DNA of 64,000 bases from assembly GCA_963824195.1 (NCBI GenBank), contig CAWGOJ010000005.1:1-64000 (forward strand), read 5' to 3'. The notes below the pieces were generated by a model. The model did not search any database. It saw nothing but the letters and a program-made list of their open reading frames with translations, and was not told the DNA's origin. This DNA comes from Bog-473 sp963824195. Its GTDB lineage: Bacteria > Actinomycetota > Acidimicrobiia > Acidimicrobiales > RAAP-2. This document shows, one piece after another, positions 25,997 to 33,929 of the stretch (the stretch's first letter is position 1; each line of letters opens with the position of its first letter). The translations under genes were made by a program, and so were the position numbers.

Positions 25997-26706
25997 CGGA
26001 CTCGGAGAGCGGGCCGGGGCCTCTCGTCGGCGTACTCGACCTGCAGGGTGACGTGCGCGAGCACATGGCGGCCCTGGCGGAGGTCGGGTGCTCGGTTCGC
26101 CTCGTCAAGCGGCCGTCGGACCTCGAGGGGCTCGACGGTCTCGTGCTGCCCGGCGGGGAGTCGACGACGTTGTCGATGCTGCTCGAGTCCACGGGGCTCT
26201 ACGGGGCGCTGGCCGAACGGCTGAGCGGCGAGGGCCCGGGTCTGCCGATCCTGGGCACCTGCGCCGGCATGGTCCTCGTGGCGCGAGAGGTTCTCGACGG
26301 GCGCGCCGACCAGCGGACCTTCGGCGTGCTGGACGCGGTCGTCCGTCGCAACGGCTACGGCCGCCAGCAGCAGTCCTTCGAGAGCGAGGTGCGCCTCGGC
26401 TCCGGAGAGGGGCCGCCGCTCCCGGTCGTCTTCATCCGGGCGCCGCTGGTCGTGTCGGTGGGCGACGAGGTCGAGGTGCTGGCCACGTTGGACGACGTAC
26501 CCGTGTTGGTGCGCCAGGGAGCGGTGCTGGCCTCGTCGTTTCATCCGGAGCTGACGCCCGACCGCCGGGTGCACCGGCTGTTCGCCCAGATGTGCGGCGG
26601 GGGAGTGACGGCGCCGGCAGCGGCGGCGCCGGCGGCGGCGGGAGGCGGCGGCCGGCAGCGGCATCTTCGGGTAGGCGACTCCACCGCATGCGTCGATACA
26701 TCCTGA
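25990..26706 (+). CDS. pdxT: Pyridoxal 5'-phosphate synthase, glutaminase subunit
   Basis: The product has 238 residues from the GTG at 25990. It has the class I glutaminase pattern: LPGGESTT near residue 54, ILGTCAGMVL with the nucleophile Cys near residue 95, and SSFHPELTPD giving the catalytic His and Glu near residue 182. It releases ammonia from glutamine and channels it to PdxS. The last ~35 residues (Ala/Gly/Arg-rich) go beyond the usual end and overlap the purU start by 19 bases, so the natural stop may once have been earlier. Confidence 0.93.
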   Translation: MVADSESGPGPLVGVLDLQGDVREHMAALAEVGCSVRLVKRPSDLEGLDGLVLPGGESTTLSMLLESTGLYGALAERLSGEGPGLPILGTCAGMVLVAREVLDGRADQRTFGVLDAVVRRNGYGRQQQSFESEVRLGSGEGPPLPVVFIRAPLVVSVGDEVEVLATLDDVPVLVRQGAVLASSFHPELTPDRRVHRLFAQMCGGGVTAPAAAAPAAAGGGGRQRHLRVGDSTACVDTS

Positions 26707-27557
26707 CCATCACGTGCCCCGATCGCGTCGGCATCGTCGCCGCGGTCACCGGGCTGATCGCCGGACACGGCGGGTCGGTCCTGGAAGCGGCGCAGCACGG
26801 CGACCTGCAGAGCGGCCTCTTCTTCCTGCGCATCGAGATCGTGGCGGACAGCCTCCCGTCGGGGTTCGGCCCCGCCGAGCTGGCGGCCGCCTTCGAACCC
26901 GTGGCGACGGAGTTCGACATGGAGTGGCACCTGACCGACACCGAGCAGCGCAAGCGGGTCGTGCTCCTGGCCAGCAAGGAGGACCACTGCGTCGCGTACC
27001 TCCTCTACCGCTGGCGGGCCGGGGAGCTCGAGTGCGACGTCCCCTGCGTGATCTCCAACCACGAGGACCTCCGTGGGCTGGTCGAGTGGCATGGCGTCCG
27101 CTTCCGGTGCGTGCCGGTGCCCACCGGGGCGGACCCCGACGCCCAGTCGGCGGCCTTCGCGGAGATCGACCGCATACTGGAGCACGAGCGGGCCGACGTC
27201 GTGGTGCTCGCTCGGTACATGCAGATCCTCCCCCCGGCCTTCTGCGCCGCCCGCCCCGGGCGCATCATCAACATCCACCACTCCTTCCTGCCGTCGTTCG
27301 CCGGCGCCCGGCCCTACCACCAGGCGTTCCAGCGGGGCGTCAAGCTGATCGGCGCCACCTGCCACTACGTCACGGCCGAGCTGGACGAGGGGCCGATCAT
27401 CGAGCAGGACACGCGGCGCATCGACCACGGCGACTCCGCCGAGGAGCTGCGTCGGGTGGGCCGCGACGTGGAGCGCACCGTGCTGGCCCGCGGCCTGCGC
27501 TGGCACCTCGAGGACCGGGTGCTGCTGAACGGCAACAAGACGGTCGTCTTCCCCTGA
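26688..27557 (+). CDS. purU: Formyltetrahydrofolate deformylase
   Basis: The 289-residue product begins MRRYILTITCPDRVGIVAAV, an N-terminal ACT domain (residues 1-85). The formyltransferase-fold catalytic part follows, with VLLASKEDHCVAYLLYRW, VISNHEDL, INIHHSFLPSFAGARPYHQ (Asn, His) and GATCHYVTAELDEGPII (catalytic Asp). The enzyme hydrolyses 10-formyl-THF to formate and THF, balancing one-carbon pools. It is the last backbone gene before the polysaccharide island. Confidence 0.93.
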   Translation: MRRYILTITCPDRVGIVAAVTGLIAGHGGSVLEAAQHGDLQSGLFFLRIEIVADSLPSGFGPAELAAAFEPVATEFDMEWHLTDTEQRKRVVLLASKEDHCVAYLLYRWRAGELECDVPCVISNHEDLRGLVEWHGVRFRCVPVPTGADPDAQSAAFAEIDRILEHERADVVVLARYMQILPPAFCAARPGRIINIHHSFLPSFAGARPYHQAFQRGVKLIGATCHYVTAELDEGPIIEQDTRRIDHGDSAEELRRVGRDVERTVLARGLRWHLEDRVLLNGNKTVVFP

Positions 27558-27883
27558 CCCCACGCCTGTGAGCCCCGAGATCGTCGCGCTCAGGCCGGAG
27601 GCCGCCCAGCTCGCGGGGCGGCATGGCTTCGGCGGGGTGCAGCAGCGCCTGGGCGTGGCCCCGACCCTCTGAGACCGGATGATCCGGACCGATCCGCCGT
27701 CGTCACGGAGGCCGCGATGACCCCCCTTGGCGAGCAACTGCCGGTCGTCCAAATGGACGACCGGCGACGTCGGACGGAGGTCCGTTCTCTCCGAAGATCA
27801 CCCGGTGACCACTCCTCAGTGGTGGACCCCAGGAACCACACCGCTCAGGGGAACTTCACAACTGGGTTCGGGCCAACGGGAAC
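27558..27883. other. Spacer between purU and the regulator promoter
   Basis: No convincing gene was found. A GTG-started frame of 34 codons (27568-27672) exists without a ribosome binding site. GC content falls towards the promoter repeats that follow. Confidence 0.4.
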
Positions 27884-27937
27884 TGGACAAGTCCCGAGCA
27901 GGGATGGACAAGTCCCTAGCCGCGATTGACAAACCCC
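27884..27937 (+). repeat. Three 12-bp direct repeats at 21-bp spacing
   Basis: TGGACAAGTCCC occurs at 27884 and 27905, and the related TTGACAAACCCC at 27926, so the starts are exactly 21 bases apart, about two helical turns. The first two copies also contain the palindrome GGACAAGTCC. The third copy overlaps the -35 TTGACA. Repeats phased like this are typical activator sites for SARP-type regulators, and a SARP gene lies downstream. The role is inferred. Confidence 0.7.
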
Positions 27938-27955
27938 TATTTAGGGAGGTAATTA
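27926..27955 (+). promoter_or_regulatory. Promoter of the small-protein/SARP operon
   Basis: TTGACA (27926-27931) and TAATTA (27950-27955) are separated by 18 bases, a strong housekeeping-type promoter in otherwise GC-rich DNA. The spacer contains an inverted repeat CCCTA-TT-TAGGG (27935-27946). The predicted transcript leads to the ATG at 28008 with GGGAGG in front. Confidence 0.6.
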
Positions 27956-28007
27956 ACAAAACCAGGACAACTGGGCATCAACGACTTCAACCCGACTGGG
28001 AGGTCCG

Positions 28008-28406
28008 ATGCTGAACACATGGCCAGGGCATGCCAGCGTCCGATCCAGGGAGAAGAGCAGCCGACCAGCCGCTGTCATGGACCATCGCGTCTACCGACGC
28101 CGAGCTCCGAAGATCAGATGGCAAATCCTTCGGGTAGGCACGCCCAGCCAGGCCGTGGCGGCTAGCGGCTCGATGCCACCGGGCGTGGTGCGGTCACCGC
28201 AGCGTGGTTTCCCGCCACCAATGCCACCAGCATCGAGTTGCGGCTGTTCGGGGGCTGGTGCAGCCGGAACACCACCACGGTGGCCAACGGCTCCACTGGG
28301 TTGGTCTGCGCAGTCTTCAATCCCAAAGGCAGCGCTCCCAGCACCAATCCCATCTCGTGGCTCAGCCGTCGGCTGATCACGGACGGGGTCATCGGGGAAG
28401 CCTGAG
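28008..28406 (+). CDS. Small protein of unknown function, frameshifted, coupled to SARP
   Basis: The ATG at 28008 has GGGAGG seven bases upstream and follows the promoter above. The first frame (MLNTWPGHASVRSREKSSRP, Arg-rich) is readable to about 28165. From 28172 a second frame reads clearly as protein: GAVTAAWFPATNATSIELRL, then CAVFNPKGSAPSTNP, ending at TGA 28404-28406, three bases before the regulator ATG. One missing base around 28150-28172 would join them into about 132 residues. The C-terminal half has two Cys and many Asn/Thr, suggesting an exported or extracytoplasmic domain. I recognise no family; it could be a sequence error or a true pseudogene. Confidence 0.45.
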
Positions 28407-28408
28407 CG

Positions 28409-29158
28409 ATGACCATTGCCGAGCGGGTGGCGACCCCAGAATCGGAGCTGTTGGATCATCCACGGCTCCAGATACAGCTCATGGGACGGTTCCGCCTTTC
28501 AGCGGGGCTCACGCCGCTCGTTCTGCCGTCCAGCGCGACGCGGGTCATTGCTTTCTTGGCACTACATCCGGTTGGGCATCAACGGTCCCACGTCGCTGGC
28601 CAGCTATGGCCGGACATCACCGAGCAGCGAGCGCGCGCCAACCTGCGCAATGCGGTTTGGAAGGCCAACACGGCGACCGATGGTCTGGTCGAAGGGGACA
28701 CCGAGACAATCAGGCTGCGGGAGAACGTCGAGGTCGACATCGCCCGTCTTCGCACCACAGCGCGGGACCTGCTCGAGCGCTCACAACCGATCGACGATTC
28801 GATCTCCCCTGACATCTTCGCCGAGGAAATGTTGCTCGGATGGGACGACGATTGGGCTCTCTTTGAACGCGAGCGCATCAAGCAACTCTGTCTGCATGCC
28901 CTCGAGACTCTGTCGCTGCTGCATTTGGAAGCCGGCGCTCCGGCTGCCGCCATCGATGCCGCCCTTCTCGCAGTCAGATTGGAACCCCTCAGAGAGAGCG
29001 CACACCGCGCCATAAGCCGAGCACATCTCGCGGAGGGCAACATGGCTCAGGCACTTCGGCAATTCGACACGTATCGAAAGCTGGTTCACGAGGAGCTGGG
29101 GCTTCCGCCGTCGGCCGCATACCACCAGTTACTGGGCCTGCGCCCCCCGGTTGCGTGA
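28409..29158 (+). CDS. SARP/BTAD-type transcriptional regulator
   Basis: The 249-residue product has an OmpR-like winged-helix DNA-binding half (LQIQLMGRFRLSAGL to NLRNAVWKANTATDG, residues 18-95). A bacterial transcriptional activator (BTAD) TPR-like half follows, with LEAGAPAAAIDAALLAVRLE and MAQALRQFDTYRKLVHEELG near residue 215. SARP proteins activate specialised-metabolism and polysaccharide genes by binding direct repeats near -35. It lacks the NB-ARC/AAA extension of large SARPs. The three repeats upstream suggest autoregulation. It converges on the polysaccharide operon and may control it. Confidence 0.85.
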   Translation: MTIAERVATPESELLDHPRLQIQLMGRFRLSAGLTPLVLPSSATRVIAFLALHPVGHQRSHVAGQLWPDITEQRARANLRNAVWKANTATDGLVEGDTETIRLRENVEVDIARLRTTARDLLERSQPIDDSISPDIFAEEMLLGWDDDWALFERERIKQLCLHALETLSLLHLEAGAPAAAIDAALLAVRLEPLRESAHRAISRAHLAEGNMAQALRQFDTYRKLVHEELGLPPSAAYHQLLGLRPPVA

Positions 29159-29408
29159 CGACCCGAACTAGCGCATCTACGAAGGCCCCGCGGCCTCCCC
29201 GTTCTGCCTGCCCTGGCTCACCCGGCGCAAGAATTTCCTGGGCTTCGTCGACAAGGTCGGCCACACCTCTCAGCATCCTGGTCTCGTGCTCCCCGTCAAC
29301 CGTGGACCATCGGACCCTCCCGGCGAGCTCGCCGTCCTCTCTGACCCAGCAGTTCATGACGAACACGCCGGCATCCAAATCACGTGACCCCGGATCAGGT
29401 TGCGACAT
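28989..29408 (-). CDS. Small protein of unknown function at the end of the polysaccharide operon
   Basis: The ATG at 29408 overlaps the 3' end of the glycosidase-like gene by 14 bases, the same coupling used throughout the operon. The N-terminal ~75 residues look genuine: FVMNCWVREDGELAGRVRWS and ARG-rich turns, then LVDEAQEIL, resembling short actinobacterial beta-strand domains of unknown role. The last ~55 residues overlap the SARP 3' end on the other strand by 170 bases and look less ordered, so the real stop may be lost or the tail may be neutral. Confidence 0.45.
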   Translation of the reverse strand: MSQPDPGSRDLDAGVFVMNCWVREDGELAGRVRWSTVDGEHETRMLRGVADLVDEAQEILAPGEPGQAERGGRGAFVDALVRVVTQPGGAGPVTGGMRPTAEAPAPREPAFDTCRIAEVPEPCCPPRDVLGLWRGVRSL

Positions 29409-30501
29409 GGCCCTCCCCTTCTGCCCCGTCTTGTCTTGCTGCTTCGATCATCGAACGCGTGAGACTGATGTACGTGCGGCCGTATTCCACCGTGTCGCAG
29501 ATGGCGCTCGCTTCGTGGATCTCGTCCCAAGTCTCGATCGCCACGATCGGCCTGCCCGACTCGAGAGCCGCAGTTAGGTTCCTCCTGTAGTACGCACCAC
29601 CGTGGCGCGGGACGAACTGAGGCGTCCGGCCCGGGATCAGGCGGTCGTCGTAGCCGGGGCCCGCCGCCGCCACCAAGTTGGTGGCCTGCATCCCGTCCTG
29701 TGCCACCCCCCACACATAGCTGGCATCGGTGTGTATCTGTTCCCCGCAATTGGCGACGGTCGTGGCACAGTTCCAGCCGGTCGCTCTCACGATGAACGGC
29801 CGCGTTCCGAAGTCGCGGGTGAATCTGGCATAGGTGACCGTGAAGACGCGTTGGTCGAAATTGTTGTCTTGGGGAAGGAACAGCCATATGAGTGGCCTAC
29901 CTTCGACCATCGCCCAATCACTCTTTGGGACGGCCCTGAAGTAGGTACGGATGTTGTCGTAGAACTCGTCAATGCCGGCGCCGGTCGTGAGGTCGACACC
30001 CTTGATGATCGAGGTGTCGTAGAACATCCCGATGGACGGGGGCTCCAGGTGTTCGGCCACCAGTTCGGCGCGAGCTTGCACCAGGGTCGCGAGACCCTGG
30101 ATGCTCCATTCCTGCTCGGGGCTGGAGCCCCAGTAGTCGGGGAGCACCACGTTGATGTCAGCGTCCGTCATGTCCATGAGCTGCGTCTCGAACCAAGGCA
30201 CCGACTGCCACGAAGGTGCGGGTGAAGCAGGGAGGTGGATCGGTAGACCGTCCTGGGGACGTAGATGCTGATGGGTGGCAGCGTTGTACCAGTAGAAGAA
30301 GTAGGTGACCACCAGCGGCGGGATCCTGCTGCCCAGTAGCTGGTGGACCACACTTGCCGGGGGAGGAGGCGAGGTCGTCTGCACCGACGGCACCTCGGCG
30401 TGCCTGTGCGCGGCCGCCCCGACTCCCAGAACAAACACAATGAGAGCAGCGGCCACTGCCACGGTGCCGAGTCGACCTGCACGGCTCTTAGGCCAACGCA
30501 T
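29395..30501 (-). CDS. Membrane-anchored glycosidase-like protein (DUF5010/GH99-like)
   Basis: The product has 368 residues from the ATG at 30501, which overlaps the upstream gene's stop by 14 bases. A basic N-terminus and one hydrophobic segment (VAVAAALIVFVLGVGAAA, about residues 13-30) export or anchor it. The outer domain starts PPLVVTYFFYWYNAATHQHL and continues with aromatic-rich segments (VVLPDYWGSSPEQEW, IGMFYDTSIIKGVDL, RPLIWLFLPQDNNFDQ, ATGWNC, VAIETWDEIHEAS). This looks like the TIM-barrel proteins grouped with GH99/GH71 or DUF5010. It may trim or process the exported polysaccharide. Catalytic residues cannot be fixed by eye. Confidence 0.6.
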   Translation of the reverse strand: MRWPKSRAGRLGTVAVAAALIVFVLGVGAAAHRHAEVPSVQTTSPPPPASVVHQLLGSRIPPLVVTYFFYWYNAATHQHLRPQDGLPIHLPASPAPSWQSVPWFETQLMDMTDADINVVLPDYWGSSPEQEWSIQGLATLVQARAELVAEHLEPPSIGMFYDTSIIKGVDLTTGAGIDEFYDNIRTYFRAVPKSDWAMVEGRPLIWLFLPQDNNFDQRVFTVTYARFTRDFGTRPFIVRATGWNCATTVANCGEQIHTDASYVWGVAQDGMQATNLVAAAGPGYDDRLIPGRTPQFVPRHGGAYYRRNLTAALESGRPIVAIETWDEIHEASAICDTVEYGRTYISLTRSMIEAARQDGAEGEGHVAT

Positions 30502-31645
30502 GCCGGCGCTCGTGGCACGACCAATAGGCCTGCGCGTGATCGGATGCGCAGGCCTTCGGCGAGTACTTGGCGGCGATGTCCGGTCCGAACCTGGCCGCCA
30601 GCGCCCGGGCGGATCCATCCGTTGTGACGCGCACGAGTGCATTGAGCAGGCTGTCCGGATCGCCGGGGCGGGCGAACACGGCCATCTCCCCAACGGTCTC
30701 ACGCAAGACCGGGAGGTCCGAGACGACCACCGGTACTCCGCACGCGGCCGCCTGAACCGGCGGAAGACCCAAGCCCTCGGCGAGACTGGGGAAGACGACG
30801 GCGCAGGCGTGGGTGTAGAGGGCACGCAGCATGGAATCGGGAACGCTGTGCACCAGCCGCACCTTGTCTCGGCAGGTGAGCGATGCCAGCGAAGCCTGCA
30901 CTGCCGATGCATGCCCAGAAGACCTCTCGGTGATCGCAACCAGGGAATACGCACCACCGGTTGGGCTGAAGCGATCGAACGCCGCGAGCATGCCGAGGAG
31001 GTCCTTGCGAGGTTCGTAGGATCCTGCATAGAGGATGTAATCGCCCTCGATCCCCGCCTTCCGCAAGCTGGCGCGGTCACGGTTCGGAGCGAAATCCACC
31101 GCAGAGGTGACGACGTCAATGCACGCTTTCGACACGCCCGTGTACCGGGCGATCTCGTCCCTCGCCGATTCGGAAACGGTCAGGGTACGATCCGCCTTCA
31201 GGGCCCGGCCGAGGTTCCACGAGTAGAAGAATCGGTTTCTTCTCGGCAACGCAGATCGGTAATATGACAGCGGAATCAAGTCGTGAATGGTGACGACGAG
31301 AGGACAGCGGGCGGATGGCACGGGCGGCAAGGACGGCCTGACGTGAAGCCCCGGTGCGTGGAACACGTCGATGTGGTCTCGTGAGGTGGCCGAGGGCAGC
31401 CACCAGGTCCGGGATGCGATCGCCGTCAGTCGGCCCGTGCGCGCCCGCATGGGGGGGACGCGCCACTCGACATCGCTCGGCAGCCATGAGGGTGGGTTCT
31501 CGCCGGGCGCACCGTAGGCCACCATCTCGATGGGAGCGAACAGGGGAACCCACTTGAGCAGGGAAGCGGTGTATTGGCCCATCCCGGTGCAGGCGCCGTC
31601 GCCGCTCAGGCCCCATGCGTCGACACCCACCCGGAGATTCCTCAC
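30488..31645 (-). CDS. GT4 glycosyltransferase
   Basis: The 385-residue GT-B enzyme starts at the GTG at 31645, which forms a GTGA overlap with the upstream stop. It opens LRVGVDAWGLSGDGACTGMG and contains VTIHDLIPLSYY, LYAGSYEPRKDLLGMLAAF and PSLAEGLGLPPVQAAACGVP as the E-x7-E-type donor region. The 'DAWGL...GMGQYT' opening and EPRKDL are typical of mannosyl/rhamnosyl GT4 enzymes of capsule loci. Linkage unknown. Confidence 0.83.
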   Translation of the reverse strand: MRNLRVGVDAWGLSGDGACTGMGQYTASLLKWVPLFAPIEMVAYGAPGENPPSWLPSDVEWRVPPMRARTGRLTAIASRTWWLPSATSRDHIDVFHAPGLHVRPSLPPVPSARCPLVVTIHDLIPLSYYRSALPRRNRFFYSWNLGRALKADRTLTVSESARDEIARYTGVSKACIDVVTSAVDFAPNRDRASLRKAGIEGDYILYAGSYEPRKDLLGMLAAFDRFSPTGGAYSLVAITERSSGHASAVQASLASLTCRDKVRLVHSVPDSMLRALYTHACAVVFPSLAEGLGLPPVQAAACGVPVVVSDLPVLRETVGEMAVFARPGDPDSLLNALVRVTTDGSARALAARFGPDIAAKYSPKACASDHAQAYWSCHERRHALA

Positions 31646-32826
31646 GCCAAGACGCTCCTGACCAGGTCGCGCCGACCGCACATGCGGTGGGCCGCCGCGT
31701 CCTCGAGGTGGTCGTCGATGCGGCCCACGAAGTACTTCCAGTCGAACCCGACGGCCCGTGCTCGTGCATCGTTCTGCATGGCGGAGAGCTGCATCTGACT
31801 CATCCCGGCAAGTCGCTTCATGGCCGCAGCAAAGGCACGGGGCTCGCCCGAGGTGAGAATGCCGGTTTCGCCGTCGATGATCGTCTCGGTCGGACCCCCA
31901 CGTCGCTGGGCAATGACCGGCTTCCCGCAGGCCATAGCCTCGAGAGGCACGAGGCCGAAATCCTCGCTCGGCGCGGTGAACAGCACCCCCAGAGCCCGGC
32001 GGTACAGGCGGTGCAGGGTCTCGTCGTCTGGTGAACAGATGAACTCGACGTCATCGCGCCAGGTCACCATTTGGCGCAGTGACTCGAGATAGGGGCGACT
32101 CTTGGCGTCGACCATGCCGGCGACCACCAGCCTGTAGTCGTTGTCGCTTGGGTGGGGTTTGAAGAACCGCCAGCTTTCGATGGCCAACTCGATGTTCTTT
32201 TGCCACATGATGCGACCGGGAAGAAGGAAAAGATGTTCAGAGGCGCCGTTCGGACGGAAACGCTCGTGATCGACACCGGGATGGAGTACCTCGATCCTGT
32301 CCTCCTCGATCAGGTGGTTGGCCAACAAGCGTTCGCGCACCGTCTCGCTGATGCAGAAGACCCTGTCGTAGTGCCTCCAAGTGTGGCGGTCCACCGCCTG
32401 ATAGACGGCCAATGCCGCTCTGTAGTGACCTCGACGCTGAGAGTCGAAGAAGCGCTGGTAGGTCACGTCGTCGTAGAGCACTTTGAGCGGCGTCAGGCAG
32501 ACACAGGTCGTTGGTATCTTGAGGCGCATCGCCACCAGGTTCCCCAGACCCTCGCTGAAGGTGACAGCCGCGTCGTGGCCGGACATATCGATGGACTGGA
32601 GCGTGACCGTCAACGCTGCCGATACCACCGATCTCACGTTCCGACGAACTGAGATCTCAGGCAGCTTGATCACATCGAGCTCTCGGAATCCGGGGAAGGT
32701 GGCGTCTGGCTCGAAGTGGTTGGTGTAGACGGTCCAGCTGTGACGGCTTCTCGTCACCAACTCGTAGAGCGCCCGTTCGGCGCCGCCCTTGAGATAGATC
32801 CACGGGTAGTAGAGAGCGACTCTCAT
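31642..32826 (-). CDS. GT4 glycosyltransferase
   Basis: The 394-residue product begins MRVALYYPWIYLKGGAERAL. It has CVCLTPLKVLYDD in the acceptor half, then VLHPGVDHERFRP, PGRIMWQKNIELAIESW and the E-x7-E motif EDFGLVPLEAMACGKPV. ATG and upstream stop overlap (ATGA). It probably adds one sugar of the repeat unit in the cytosol; donor and linkage cannot be read. Confidence 0.85.
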   Translation of the reverse strand: MRVALYYPWIYLKGGAERALYELVTRSRHSWTVYTNHFEPDATFPGFRELDVIKLPEISVRRNVRSVVSAALTVTLQSIDMSGHDAAVTFSEGLGNLVAMRLKIPTTCVCLTPLKVLYDDVTYQRFFDSQRRGHYRAALAVYQAVDRHTWRHYDRVFCISETVRERLLANHLIEEDRIEVLHPGVDHERFRPNGASEHLFLLPGRIMWQKNIELAIESWRFFKPHPSDNDYRLVVAGMVDAKSRPYLESLRQMVTWRDDVEFICSPDDETLHRLYRRALGVLFTAPSEDFGLVPLEAMACGKPVIAQRRGGPTETIIDGETGILTSGEPRAFAAAMKRLAGMSQMQLSAMQNDARARAVGFDWKYFVGRIDDHLEDAAAHRMCGRRDLVRSVLA

Positions 32827-33929
32827 AAGATCTCCCTATAGATGGTCAGGGTGCGGACGGCGACCGCATCCCAGCTCATTTCCGCAGCCCGGGCAAAGCC
32901 GGCTTCCACATACGTCTTCCGAGTCATCTCATCTGAGAGCAGCTCGACGACACCATCGACGATCGACTCGACGTCGAACGGATCGACAAGGCGAGCGGCG
33001 TCGCCGACGGTCTCCGGCAGCGAGGTCGTGTTCGAGGTCACAACCGGGGCACCGCAGGCCATGGCCTCCAGTGGTGGAAGCCCGAATCCCTCCGCGAGCG
33101 ACGGGTATACGAAGAGCGAGCAGCCGGTGTAGGCGGCTGCCAGATCGTCGTCTGCCACATAGCCCAGGACATGGATTCGGTTGCGCAGAGGGGAGCTTTC
33201 GATTCGCTCGAACACGTCCTGGTTCTTCCAGCCGGCCCCCCCGCACAACACGAGATGATCAGGCGCATGGGTCAGGCGCACCGTTTGCTCGTAGGCGGCA
33301 ACCAGGCGGGCCAGGTTCTTCCTAGGCTCGAAAGTGCCGACGAACAGGAGATAGCGGTCGGGCAGGCCATGGGCGTCGCGGAAACGCTGCACCGCCCGCG
33401 GATCACTGGGCTTGAGTCTCGGGTTGACGCCTTCTCCCACGAGACAGGCGCGAGTCTGAGCTTGGGGGAAGTGCTCCGTGAACGCGTCGAGCGTGTGTTG
33501 TGACACGCAAATGATGCGGTCCGCCTTCTTCACTGCCATCGCGGTCAGCGTCCGGAGGTACAGATGTGACTTGATACGTTGCAGCCGCCGGTCGAGGAAA
33601 AACGTGTCGTGCACGGTGACGACCACGGGGCACCGGAGCGCCAACGGGACGATGTAATTCGGCGAGTGATAGACGTCTGGCCTGAGTCGGGTCATCTGCA
33701 TCGGGACAAGCAACTGCTCCCATGCGGCACGGCTGTACTCCGAACGTGTGGCGAAGGGGGCGCGAATTCGCCGGACCGGCAATTCATCGAGGCCGTCAGG
33801 CGCCCTGGTGACGAACACAGTGAGATCCTCGGGCACCAGACGAGACAGCGCGCTCACCAACTCGTGCGTATAGCGCACGACCCCCGACATCTGGCCGCGT
33901 AGCGAGCGTCCCATCAGTGCGATGTTCAT
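32823..33929 (-). CDS. GT4 glycosyltransferase
   Basis: The 368-residue product opens MNIALMGRSLRGQMSGVVRY. It has VTVHDTFFLDRRLQR and YHSPNYIVPL in the acceptor half, then FVGTFEPRKNLARLVAAYE and PSLAEGFGLPPLEAMACGAP in the donor half. These are hallmarks of the same GT4 branch as the gene at 30488-31645. ATGA overlap on both sides. Confidence 0.85.
   Translation of the reverse strand: MNIALMGRSLRGQMSGVVRYTHELVSALSRLVPEDLTVFVTRAPDGLDELPVRRIRAPFATRSEYSRAAWEQLLVPMQMTRLRPDVYHSPNYIVPLALRCPVVVTVHDTFFLDRRLQRIKSHLYLRTLTAMAVKKADRIICVSQHTLDAFTEHFPQAQTRACLVGEGVNPRLKPSDPRAVQRFRDAHGLPDRYLLFVGTFEPRKNLARLVAAYEQTVRLTHAPDHLVLCGGAGWKNQDVFERIESSPLRNRIHVLGYVADDDLAAAYTGCSLFVYPSLAEGFGLPPLEAMACGAPVVTSNTTSLPETVGDAARLVDPFDVESIVDGVVELLSDEMTRKTYVEAGFARAAEMSWDAVAVRTLTIYREIL

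Noticed and set aside
27568..27672. 34-codon GTG frame after purU
   Set aside because: There is no ribosome binding site, no recognisable sequence and no support beyond being open.
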